Shown piece after piece: positions 46,561 to 55,504 of a DNA stretch of 64,000 bases. Made by a program: the position numbers and the translations under genes. The notes beneath the pieces were generated by a model that was not told the DNA's origin, did not search any database, and worked only from the letters and a program-made list of their open reading frames with translations. Numbering within the stretch: the stretch's first letter is position 1; each line of letters begins with the position of its first letter. Source of the DNA: Collimonas pratensis (GTDB lineage Bacteria; Pseudomonadota; Gammaproteobacteria; Burkholderiales; Burkholderiaceae_D); contig NZ_CP013234.1 of the NCBI RefSeq assembly GCF_001584185.1, forward strand, positions 5,642,001 to 5,706,000, given 5' to 3'.

Positions 46561-46940
46561 GGGTGATGGGAAGGTTAAGGTCTCTGTGCACTTGGCGTAT
46601 CGCCAGTGGTTTTTGTTTATTGTCGGTAGCCTGCCTGCTTGATCTGCGTCGGGCGGCGGATCGTGTCAGCGGATTTTGTCCGCGAATCTTGTCCATTTAG
46701 CCAGCCCATCCAATGTTACACGCAAGCGGTACCGCGTTGTTATGGTTTCCTTGGAGTAAGGATACTAGCTGCGCGGCGCTCTTCCCTGGGAGTTACTTGA
46801 AGATACAATGTTAGCGCTAACATATGTTGTATCATCGCTGCCTTCGGCAAGTACGGCACAAGTACTACAATTGGGCAGTCGAGCCCGGCGTACGCCGGTT
46901 CCTGCCGTCTAGCCACTATCCATAGATCAAGAGGACGTTC
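46561..46940. promoter_or_regulatory. gntR-gntK divergent control region
   Basis: A 380-bp spacer containing one clear operator (46808-46823), 118 bp before the gntK ATG. TTGAAG at 46797-46802 could be a -35 element overlapping it. The remainder shows nothing further. Confidence 0.5.
46808..46823. promoter_or_regulatory. LacI/GntR-type operator
   Basis: ATGTTAGCGCTAACAT, a perfect 16-bp palindrome resembling the GntR operator ATGTTACC-GGTAACAT type. Outer GATACAA...TTGTATC arms extend the symmetry imperfectly. Confidence 0.8.
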
Positions 46941-48509
46941 ATGCAGCAGCCAGAATACATGCTCGGCGTAGATATCGGCACCACCAGCACCAAGGCGGTG
47001 CTGTTTACCACCCAAGGGCAGATCGTGGCGCAGCATGCGGTGGAATATCCGCTGCTGTGCACGACGCCGGGCATGGCTGAGCAGGATCCCGAGCAGATCT
47101 ATCAAGCCGTGCTGGCCGCGATCAGCACGGCCGTCAGCGCCGGCGGCGCCGAATTTGGCCAGATCGCTGGCCAGGTCGCGCTGGTGTCCTTCAGCGCCGC
47201 CATGCATAGCGTGATTGCAGTGGACCAGGACGGCAAGCTGCTCAGCAACAGCATCACCTGGGCCGACAACCGCGCCGGCGCCTGGGCCAACCGCATCCGC
47301 GACGAGCTGGACGGCCACCAGATCTATCTGCGCACCGGCACGCCTATCCATCCGATGTCGCCGCTGTGCAAGATCATGTGGCTGCGGCACGACCAGCCGG
47401 AGCTGTTCGCGCGTACTGCCCGCTTCGTCGGCATGAAGGAGTATGTGCTGTTCCGCCTGTTCGGCGCATGGCTGGTCGATCATTCGATCGCTTCTGCCAC
47501 CGGCATGTTCAACCTGCAGCAGCTGGACTGGGACCAAGGCGCGCTGCGCATGCTCGGCATCAGCCCGGCACAATTGTCGACGCTGGTGCCGACCACCCAT
47601 CACCTGAGCGGCCTGGCGCCTGCCGTGGCGCAGCAGCTGGGCCTGGCGCCGGCGACGCCGTTCGTGATCGGCGCCAATGACGGTGTCCTCTCCAACCTTG
47701 GCGTCAACGCCATCGCCCCCGGCCAGGTGGCGGTCACCATCGGCACTTCCGGCGCCATGCGGACCGTCATCGACAAGCCGCTGACCGATCCCGCCGGCCG
47801 CACCTTCTGTTATGCCCTCACCGCCAAGCATTGGGTGGTCGGCGGCCCCACCAACAATGGCGGCAGCATTTTCCACTGGGTACGCGAGGAGCTGGCGACG
47901 GCCGAGTCCGCCGCCGCCAAGAACGCCGGGCAGGATCCTTACGATGCCTTGACCAAGATTGCCGAGGGCGTGCGCGCCGGCGCCGAAGGGTTGCTGTTCC
48001 ATCCTTACCTGGCAGGCGAGCGCGCGCCCTTGTGGAATGCCGATGCGCGCGGTTCTTATTTCGGCCTGGCGACCCACCACGGCAAGCCGCACATGATCCG
48101 CGCCGCGCTGGAGGGCGTGATTTTCAGCCTGTACAGCATTTTGCCGGCGGTGGAAGACCTGATCGGACCCACCACCCACATGATGGCGACCGGCGGCTTT
48201 GCCCGCTCGCCGCTATGGCGGCAGATGATGGCAGACATTTTCGAGCGTGAAGTAGTGGTGCCGGAAAGCGTCGAGTCCTCCTGCCTGGGCGCGGCCGTGC
48301 TCGGCCTGTATGCGCTGGGCAAAGTCGATTCGCTGGACGTCATCGGGAGTATGGTCGGGTCTACCCACCGGCATGTGCCGATTCCTGAGAACGTGGCGCT
48401 GTACCGCCGCTTGTGGCCGATCTATGCGGCCATGCCGAAACTGCTGGAACAGCAGTACCGGCAACTCTCGCAATTTCAGCGCGAGACGGCAATTGGCGGC
48501 CCCGTCTAG
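46941..48509 (+). CDS. gntK: Gluconokinase, FGGY family
   Basis: A 522-aa sugar kinase that would phosphorylate gluconate to 6-phosphogluconate. The FGGY domains are complete: phosphate loop GVDIGTTSTKAVLF at the N-terminus, SFSAAMHSVIAVD, substrate-region TWADNRAGAWANRI, and the C-terminal VTIGTSGAMRT and TGGFARSPLWRQMMADIF. The block WLVDHSIASATGMFNLQQLDWD is typical of the Bacillus GntK branch, not of the small E. coli-type enzyme. Xylulokinase is a weaker alternative. The divergent GntR-like gene supports gluconate. The stop codon lies inside a 28-bp tandem repeat. Confidence 0.88.
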   Translation: MQQPEYMLGVDIGTTSTKAVLFTTQGQIVAQHAVEYPLLCTTPGMAEQDPEQIYQAVLAAISTAVSAGGAEFGQIAGQVALVSFSAAMHSVIAVDQDGKLLSNSITWADNRAGAWANRIRDELDGHQIYLRTGTPIHPMSPLCKIMWLRHDQPELFARTARFVGMKEYVLFRLFGAWLVDHSIASATGMFNLQQLDWDQGALRMLGISPAQLSTLVPTTHHLSGLAPAVAQQLGLAPATPFVIGANDGVLSNLGVNAIAPGQVAVTIGTSGAMRTVIDKPLTDPAGRTFCYALTAKHWVVGGPTNNGGSIFHWVREELATAESAAAKNAGQDPYDALTKIAEGVRAGAEGLLFHPYLAGERAPLWNADARGSYFGLATHHGKPHMIRAALEGVIFSLYSILPAVEDLIGPTTHMMATGGFARSPLWRQMMADIFEREVVVPESVESSCLGAAVLGLYALGKVDSLDVIGSMVGSTHRHVPIPENVALYRRLWPIYAAMPKLLEQQYRQLSQFQRETAIGGPV

Positions 48510-48558
48510 GCGACCCCGACTACGCGTCCAGGTCTAGGCGACCCCGACTACGCGTCCC
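48504..48558. repeat. 28-bp tandem repeat across the gntK stop codon
   Basis: Two copies of GTCTAGGCGACCCCGACTAC plus GCGTCCAG (48504-48531 and 48532-48558); the first includes the TAG stop of gntK. It directly precedes the family B repeat. Confidence 0.85.
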
Positions 48559-48560
48559 AG

Positions 48561-48637
48561 TCATTCCCGCGAACGCGGGAATCCAAGTTGCTGAATATGG
48601 CAGTGAAAATGGATTCCCGCGTTCGCGGGAATGACGG
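48561..48637. repeat. Dispersed inverted repeat, family B (dRS3-like), second locus
   Basis: ATTCCC-GCGAACGC-GGGAAT (48563-48582) and ATTCCC-GCGTTCGC-GGGAAT (48613-48632) are placed as inverted copies around a 30-bp centre. Both fit ATTCCC-N8-GGGAAT exactly. It separates convergent gntK and the LysR gene. Confidence 0.85.
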
Positions 48638-48674
48638 GGCCGGGTCGCGATTGACGGATTTGACCGTCTTGTTC

Positions 48675-49640
48675 TTAGTCCTCGTCTTCCGGATCGATCA
48701 AATTGAATTTCTCATGCGCGGTTTCGCTCAGATGGCCGCGCAGCCATTTATGCGCCGGATTGCGCGCATCGCGTTCATGCCACAGCATGTCGACATGCAC
48801 CGCCGGCGTTGGGAACGGCAGCTCGCGTGCCACCAGCACGTCGGTCATGCCGGTGGCGCCGATCAGGTGGCGCGGCAGCACGGTCAGCAGATCGGAACTG
48901 GCGACCACCCGGCCGGCCGTGAAAAACTGGTTCACGGTCAGCAGGATGCGGCGCTCGCGTCCCATCGCCGCCAGGGTTTCATCGATCAGGCCATGCGCGC
49001 GGCCTGAAAAACTCACCAGCAAGTGATGCGAGGCGCAGTAGTTATCCAGCGTCAGCACCTGGTTCGCCAGCGGATGGTTCTTGTGCATCACACACACGTA
49101 TTCGCCGGTGTACAGCCGCTCATGGTGGATCGGCGAGGCACTGGTGGTCTGGCCGCCGGCCAGCTGCGCCGCCACGCCGGGGAAGAAGCCGACCGCCAGG
49201 TCGACGTCGCCGCGCAGCAGCATCTGGCGCGGATCGCGGGTGGTCAGCGGCACCATGCGGATGTTCATTTGCGGTGCATTGCGTTCGATGGTGCGCACCA
49301 GCGCGGGCAGCCACAGCGCGGCGGTGGCATCCGCCATCGCCATCTGGAAGGTGGTGTGGGCGCGCGAGACGTCGAAAGTTTCTGGCGTGATGGCGGTTTC
49401 CAGGTCGGTCAGGGCACGCCGCACGACCGGCCACAGTTCTTCCGCATGCTGGGTCGGCTTGACGCCGTGCGCGGTGCGGATCAGCAACTCGTCGTTGAGG
49501 GTGTCGCGCAAACGCTTCAAGGCGTTCGATACCGCCGGCTGCGTCATCGCCAGGCGGCTGGCGGCGCGTGTCAGGTTTTGCTCGGTCATGACAGCGTCGA
49601 AGACGCGCAGCAGGTTCAAATCAAGCGTTAGAAAGCTCAT
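48675..49640 (-). CDS. LysR family transcriptional regulator (NodD-like branch)
   Basis: A 321-aa regulator with N-terminal winged helix LDLNLLRVFDAVMTEQNLTR and AASRLAMTQPAVSNALKRLR, and a full effector domain. The start DLNLL and the long C-terminal acidic tail (NLIDPEDED) place it near NodD/LeuO-type LysR proteins. No metabolic gene is adjacent. Its divergent neighbour is the small-protein operon beginning near 49920, which is a possible target but is 280 bp away. Confidence 0.92.
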   Translation of the reverse strand: MSFLTLDLNLLRVFDAVMTEQNLTRAASRLAMTQPAVSNALKRLRDTLNDELLIRTAHGVKPTQHAEELWPVVRRALTDLETAITPETFDVSRAHTTFQMAMADATAALWLPALVRTIERNAPQMNIRMVPLTTRDPRQMLLRGDVDLAVGFFPGVAAQLAGGQTTSASPIHHERLYTGEYVCVMHKNHPLANQVLTLDNYCASHHLLVSFSGRAHGLIDETLAAMGRERRILLTVNQFFTAGRVVASSDLLTVLPRHLIGATGMTDVLVARELPFPTPAVHVDMLWHERDARNPAHKWLRGHLSETAHEKFNLIDPEDED

Positions 49641-49919
49641 GTCTGGAATTAGTGGGTTGATTATTTTTGGTTAATTTTTTTGGCTGGCCAGGCCGCGGAA
49701 ATTATTTGGTCCGCAAGAAATATTCACAGATTCTATAACTGTTATATGAAAGCGCAATGACAGAATTCAAGATGCACCAGAATATTGCATTGCCGCATAA
49801 CCTTATTATCAGTTTGAATTATGTCTGATAGTTAAAATCGAGGCCATGAGGAAAATCAAGAAAATCGAATTTTCTCTCCGTGACCTTCATATTAAACACA
49901 TTGAATGGGTAAGGAGGGT
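49641..49919. other. Control region between LysR gene and small-protein operon
   Basis: An AT-rich spacer. The palindrome GAAAAT-CGA-ATTTTC is at 49860-49874. No promoter hexamers stand out enough to call. Confidence 0.4.
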
Positions 49920-50042
49920 ATGTGGATTTTCCCTGGAACCTGCCTATTATTCGTTAGGCTCATAACTGATATCCAAAATCAAAATTGGCGGCATGCTCAG
50001 GCAATCAATATACTGCAATGCAACAACATCATTGAAACGTAG
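49920..50042 (+). CDS. Possible 40-aa leader peptide
   Basis: ATG at 49920 preceded by a very strong AAGGAGG (49911-49917), but only 2-3 bp away, which is closer than usual. It encodes 40 residues starting MWIFPGTCLLFVRLITDI and stops 5 bp before the next ATG. No homology is recognised. It may be a real small protein, or a leader whose translation feeds the next gene, which lacks a good ribosome site of its own. Confidence 0.35.
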   Translation: MWIFPGTCLLFVRLITDIQNQNWRHAQAINILQCNNIIET

Positions 50043-50047
50043 TCAGT

Positions 50048-50365
50048 ATGTCTTTATTCGCTTTTGCTCTGCCAGCCGAAATGGCCCTGTTCGATGCATC
50101 GGCGCTGCTTGCAGCCGCTGCAACCGCACTCCGGTCGTTGCTGGGTTTGGGCGCACTGGCGACCTTGATGGTGGTTTTCAAGCCGCTCTGGATGGGGATC
50201 TTGCGTGCCGCCTTGATATTGATCAAGCCGCGCAAATCGCTGGAACAGCGGATTGCCCGCAGCAAGTTCAAGGGGCAGCAATTGATGCGCCGCCTGGCTA
50301 ACGACCAGGCCGTCAGCCAACCCACCCTGGCTGCCGAACTGCGCATGCTGGCTGGCCGCGATTAA
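50048..50365 (+). CDS. Small membrane protein, 105 aa, unknown
   Basis: It has an N-terminal hydrophobic part (about residues 17-45, SALLAAAATALRSLLGLGAL and following) and a second short one (47-60, PLWMGILRAALILI). A basic cytoplasmic-type tail KPRKSLEQRIARSKFKGQQL and a helical end follow. I do not recognise the family. The ribosome site is weak, which suggests coupling to the upstream 40-codon frame. The downstream 37-aa gene follows after 16 bp with an excellent ribosome site, arguing that this is a real operon. A terminator follows at 50565. Confidence 0.65.
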   Translation: MSLFAFALPAEMALFDASALLAAAATALRSLLGLGALATLMVVFKPLWMGILRAALILIKPRKSLEQRIARSKFKGQQLMRRLANDQAVSQPTLAAELRMLAGRD

Positions 50366-50381
50366 CCTTAAGGAGTTCGCC

Positions 50382-50495
50382 ATGCACCAATACATTTATC
50401 ACGACGAAGACGGCTTCCCGACTTTTGCAGTCATGCAATGGCTGCGCGCACAAGTCAGCCGCGTGCTGGCCTGGATGGGCCTGAACGGCCTGTAA
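50382..50495 (+). CDS. Very small protein, 37 aa, unknown
   Basis: ATG at 50382 with AAGGAG (50370-50375) 6 bp before it. The product starts MHQYIYHDEDGFPTFAVMQW and ends RVLAWMGLNGL. The first half is acidic and aromatic; the second half (LRAQVSRVLAWMGL) could form an amphipathic helix. No family is recognised. Placement 16 bp after the 105-aa membrane protein suggests a shared transcript and perhaps a shared complex. Confidence 0.65.
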   Translation: MHQYIYHDEDGFPTFAVMQWLRAQVSRVLAWMGLNGL

Positions 50496-50564
50496 TACGC
50501 CGCATCCGGTAGTACGGTTTTTAGATTTTCTGACGTCTCCTCTTTCCTGCGATGGAAGGATTGA

Positions 50565-50598
50565 CCCTGCTGCCTATGTGACAGCAGGGATTTTTTTG
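50565..50598 (+). terminator. Intrinsic terminator of the small-protein operon
   Basis: CCCTGCTG (50565-50572) pairs with CAGCAGGG (50582-50589) and is followed by ATTTTTTTG. Confidence 0.9.
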
Positions 50599-50624
50599 AC
50601 CGAGACCACGTCAGAATGCAGCAT

Positions 50625-50655
50625 AAAAAACGCCCGCATATTGCGGGCGTTTTTG
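50625..50655 (-). terminator. Intrinsic terminator of pckG
   Basis: CGCCCGCA (50631-50638) and TGCGGGCG (50642-50649) form a stem. On the minus strand a T6 run follows. It lies about 20 bp after the pckG stop. Confidence 0.9.
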
Positions 50656-50673
50656 TTTTCCGGCACAGCAGTG

Positions 50674-52554
<1,881 letters not shown>

Positions 52555-52914
52555 GACTACTTACCTCCAATACCAATAAAGAAATCTGCTGTTGCCCGCC
52601 GGGGGCCGCGCAAGGAATCGTGGAACATGGACGGCGGACTGAATTCTGTTGCGCTCACTGCGAGCGGCAAAAAATGAAATAATGCTCAGGTCTCAAACAA
52701 CCGTCAGCACCCGGTTTTACTGCTGCCAAAGGCGGCACACCGCTGACTGAAGTTGTTTATTTTATGTACATTGTGGTGGAAAAGTCGGCCGATTGTACAC
52801 CCGATTTGTAGTGAAAATGACCAACTATTGTAGTAAGGTATTTCCCGTTTTCCGGATGCTGTTGCTTTATTACGCGACAGCTGTTTTTTCACCGTTTTTG
52901 CTTGAAAAATCGCT
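52555..52914. other. Divergent spacer between pckG and the 2-hydroxyacid dehydrogenase
   Basis: A 360-bp gap that must contain both promoters; the right half is AT-rich. I see no defensible promoter pair, repeat or gene in it. Confidence 0.4.
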
Positions 52915-53904
52915 ATGAAAATTGCCGTATTGGATGATTATCAAGATGGCGTCCGCCATCTCGACTGCTTCAAGCTGTTGGACGGCCACGAAGTCAAAGT
53001 GTTCAACAATTCTGCCCGCGGCGTGGGCCAGCTGGCGATACGCCTGGCCGATTTCGAGGCCCTGGTGCTGATCCGCGAACGCAGCAGCTTTTCCAAGGCC
53101 TTGCTGCAGAAATTGCCGAAGCTGAAACTGATTTCGCAAACCGGTAAGGTCAGCGGCCATATCGACGTCGAGGCGGCCACCGAGGCCGGCATCGCCATCG
53201 TCGAAGGCGTCGGCGATCCGACCGCGCCAGCCGAGCTGACCTGGGCCCTGATCATGGCCGCCAGCCGCCGCATTCCGCGCTACGTCAGCAACCTGCAGGA
53301 AGGGCAATGGCAATCGGTCTCGGCGCTGCCGCAAAACAATGTGCTGGGCACCGTGCTCAAGGGGCGCACGCTGGCGATCTGGGGCTATGGAAAAATCGGC
53401 CGCATGATTGCCGGCTATGGCAAGGCCTTCGGCATGCGGGTGCTGGTCTGGGGGCGTGACGCCAGCCGCGCCGCCGCGCTGGCGGACGGCTATCAAGCTG
53501 CGGAATCGAAACAGCAGTTTTTTGCCGAAGCCGATGTGCTGAGCCTGCATCTGCGCCTGAACGACGCCACCCGCGGCATCGTCGAAGCTGCCGATCTGGC
53601 ACTGATGAAAACCAGCGCGATTTTCGTCAACACCAGCCGCGCCGAACTGGTGGCAGAAGGCGCCCTGCTGCCGGCCCTGCAGCAAGGGCGGCCAGGCTAC
53701 GCCGCGCTGGACGTGTATGAAACCGAGCCGCTGGCGCCGGATTCGCCGCTGCTGCGGATGGAGAACGTGCTGGCTTCGCCGCATCTCGGCTATGTGGAAA
53801 AGGACAGCTATGAGCTGTACTTCCGCGCGGCGTTCCAGAATGTGGTCGAGTTCGCCAAGGGTACGCCGAAGAATGTCTTGAATCCTGACGCGCTGTTGCC
53901 GTAG
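52915..53904 (+). CDS. D-2-hydroxyacid dehydrogenase family protein
   Basis: A 329-aa NAD-dependent dehydrogenase of the SerA/D-2-hydroxyacid family. The NAD loop is IWGYGKIGRMIAGYGKAFGM near residue 160. The catalytic arginine lies in FVNTSRAELV, the glutamate in DVYETEPLAPDSPLL and the histidine in LASPHLGYV. The ACT domain of true SerA is absent. The substrate (phosphoglycerate, glyoxylate or other 2-oxoacids) is not determined. The TAG stop at 53902-53904 is contributed by the start of a family A repeat (GTAGGGTGGGCA). Confidence 0.93.
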   Translation: MKIAVLDDYQDGVRHLDCFKLLDGHEVKVFNNSARGVGQLAIRLADFEALVLIRERSSFSKALLQKLPKLKLISQTGKVSGHIDVEAATEAGIAIVEGVGDPTAPAELTWALIMAASRRIPRYVSNLQEGQWQSVSALPQNNVLGTVLKGRTLAIWGYGKIGRMIAGYGKAFGMRVLVWGRDASRAAALADGYQAAESKQQFFAEADVLSLHLRLNDATRGIVEAADLALMKTSAIFVNTSRAELVAEGALLPALQQGRPGYAALDVYETEPLAPDSPLLRMENVLASPHLGYVEKDSYELYFRAAFQNVVEFAKGTPKNVLNPDALLP

Positions 53905-53978
53905 GGTGGGCACAATGTGCCCACGCGTGACGGCCGAGGTGCACAGGCTGCGGGTGGGCAGGATGCCCACCCTACCCA
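53901..53978. repeat. Dispersed palindromic repeat, family A, third copy
   Basis: GTAGGGTGGGCACAATGTGC (53901 on) continuing CCACGCG, and GGGTGGGCAGGATGCCCACC near 53952-53971 followed by CTACCC. It fills the whole 76-bp space between two convergent genes and supplies the stop codon of the left one. Confidence 0.82.
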
Positions 53979-53980
53979 AA

Positions 53981-54733
53981 TCAGTCGTCGTCGGCGCCGT
54001 TAGGCAGGATCAGCTTGTTCAGCCTTGCCGCCGGCATCGCCAGCGTGGTGTCGCGCCACATGCCTTGCCAGCCGGGCGGCCACGGCAGCGGCGGGCCGCT
54101 GTATTCCGGCAGGTTCTGGCGTACCGGGATCACCGGCAGGCTGTCCGGCATCGGGCCTTCGCTCCAGCCCAGGCTGAAAGCGTAATCGGGCAGCAAGGCA
54201 TCGCATACCTTGGCAAACCAGTTGCTGTGGTCCTCGTCGCGCCCGAGCGCCTGCGCCAGCCCGTGCGGGTCGAACTGGGCCAGCGCGCTGGCCAGCTCAG
54301 GTACGCTGGCGCCCGGCTGGTCGCCCCAGCCCATGATCGGATTGAAGTTATAGTCGGCGCCGGAGCCGTACCAGCCTTCGCGCCGCGGCCTTTCCATCCA
54401 GCTGCGGCGGCCGCAGAACAGATGCCAGCGCCAGTGCAGGCCGGAGGGTTTGGGCCAGCTGTACAGATACAGGCGTTGATAGCCGGCGTCATGCAGCTCG
54501 CGCACCATTGCCATCAGGCGCGCATGCGGCATGCGGTCCGGCGGCGCCCGGCGGAACAGGATCGGCTCGCCGTCCGCATGCTGCAATTCATCCGAAGACA
54601 GGCTCAGATCGAGGGTCCGCTTTTCGCTGCCGAAACGCGCAGAGACCCAGCCGGTCAGCAGATTGACCGACGTGATGACGCCGTAGCCGCGGAAGCGGTG
54701 GAAAATGACGGTGCCGGGAGCGATGGGTTTCAT
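53981..54733 (-). CDS. Trp-rich hypothetical protein with Tudor/KOW-like start
   Basis: A 250-aa soluble protein with no signal or membrane segment. Residues 1-45 (PGTVIFHRFRGYGVITSVNL, GWVSARFGSEKRTLDLS) look like a small beta-barrel of the CarD/Tudor/KOW type. The rest is rich in Trp, Pro and Gly (LHWRWHLFCGRRSWMERP, GWYGSGADYNFNPIMGWGD). I do not recognise a family. An in-frame ATG 11 codons upstream exists, but MKPIAPGTVIFHRF fits a domain start better. It converges with the dehydrogenase gene and is divergent from the glucose-dehydrogenase operon. Confidence 0.7.
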   Translation of the reverse strand: MKPIAPGTVIFHRFRGYGVITSVNLLTGWVSARFGSEKRTLDLSLSSDELQHADGEPILFRRAPPDRMPHARLMAMVRELHDAGYQRLYLYSWPKPSGLHWRWHLFCGRRSWMERPRREGWYGSGADYNFNPIMGWGDQPGASVPELASALAQFDPHGLAQALGRDEDHSNWFAKVCDALLPDYAFSLGWSEGPMPDSLPVIPVRQNLPEYSGPPLPWPPGWQGMWRDTTLAMPAARLNKLILPNGADDD

Positions 54734-54848
54734 GATCTGGAACTCTGTAAAAAAGCGCGCATGCAAAAATCAAATGTTACCAGTGTAGCCGCTGCGCTGC
54801 GTTTTCCAAGGACAGGAGAAAGGCGCAACACCGAAATGCTTTGCTGAG

Positions 54849-54854
54849 TATAAT
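54849..54854 (+). promoter_or_regulatory. Possible -10 element of the FAD-GDH operon
   Basis: A perfect TATAAT lies 33 bp before the gamma-subunit ATG, but the region 17-18 bp upstream (GCAACAC) is a poor -35, so an activator may be needed. Confidence 0.4.
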
Positions 54855-54887
54855 CAGCCTACCCCCAAGGCAGAAAGGACTAGCCAT

Positions 54888-55502
54888 ATGAAGCAACGTC
54901 CAGTAGTAGTCGACGAGCGATCAAGCAACCAGCCCACCAGCGAGCCTCCGGGCGCGTTCTCCGCCAGCAGGCGCAAGCTCATGCTGCTGGCCGGCGCCAG
55001 TTTCGCCCTGACCAGCATACCCCACTGGCTGCAGCAAGCCTCGGCCCAGAACCTCACTCCTGCCGTCCCTCCCGCCGGCGCCAACAATCAGCAGCAGACA
55101 GATTTCATGGCTTTGTCGGCATTGCTGACCGCCACTCCCAAGCTCAATCCGCGCACCGGCGCCAGGATTTACAGCGCACTGAGCACGCAGGCGATCGAAT
55201 TTGAAAAGCAGGCGGCGGCGCTATGGCAATACAGCCGGGACCACAAGATCGAGGATGTCGATAACCTGGCGTCAGCAATCGCCAGCGATAGCGCATTGAC
55301 GCTCGTGCTGCACCGGATCATCAGCGCCTGGTACCTGGGCGTGGTGGGCGACGGCGGTGTGACCGGAGGCGCCAAGGTGATCGCCTTCGAGCAGGCGCTG
55401 ATGTTCGACCAGGTGCGCGATGCGGTTGTCGTGCCGACTTATTGCCGTGCCGCTCCCGGCTACTGGGTGACCCAGCCGGCCGTATTGAAAGCGAGGGTTT
55501 GA
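54888..55502 (+). CDS. FAD-dependent sugar dehydrogenase, small (gamma) subunit
   Basis: A 204-aa protein of the FAD-SLDH small-subunit family. The N-terminus has a Tat-like signal (SRRKLMLLAGASFALTS, near residues 27-43). This subunit is needed to export the cofactor-loaded catalytic subunit, which lacks its own signal. The mature part LTATPKLNPRTGARIYSALS and WYLGVVGDGG...VIAFEQALMFDQVRDAVVVPTY is typical. It is the first gene of a gamma-alpha-beta operon, with a 2-bp gap to the alpha gene, the same order as the Burkholderia cepacia FAD glucose dehydrogenase. Confidence 0.9.
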   Translation: MKQRPVVVDERSSNQPTSEPPGAFSASRRKLMLLAGASFALTSIPHWLQQASAQNLTPAVPPAGANNQQQTDFMALSALLTATPKLNPRTGARIYSALSTQAIEFEKQAAALWQYSRDHKIEDVDNLASAIASDSALTLVLHRIISAWYLGVVGDGGVTGGAKVIAFEQALMFDQVRDAVVVPTYCRAAPGYWVTQPAVLKARV

Positions 55503-55504
55503 CC

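Noticed and set aside
46740..48179. A 479-codon open frame antisense to gntK
   Set aside because: It is composed of mirror codons of gntK and extends across the operator region; no domain.
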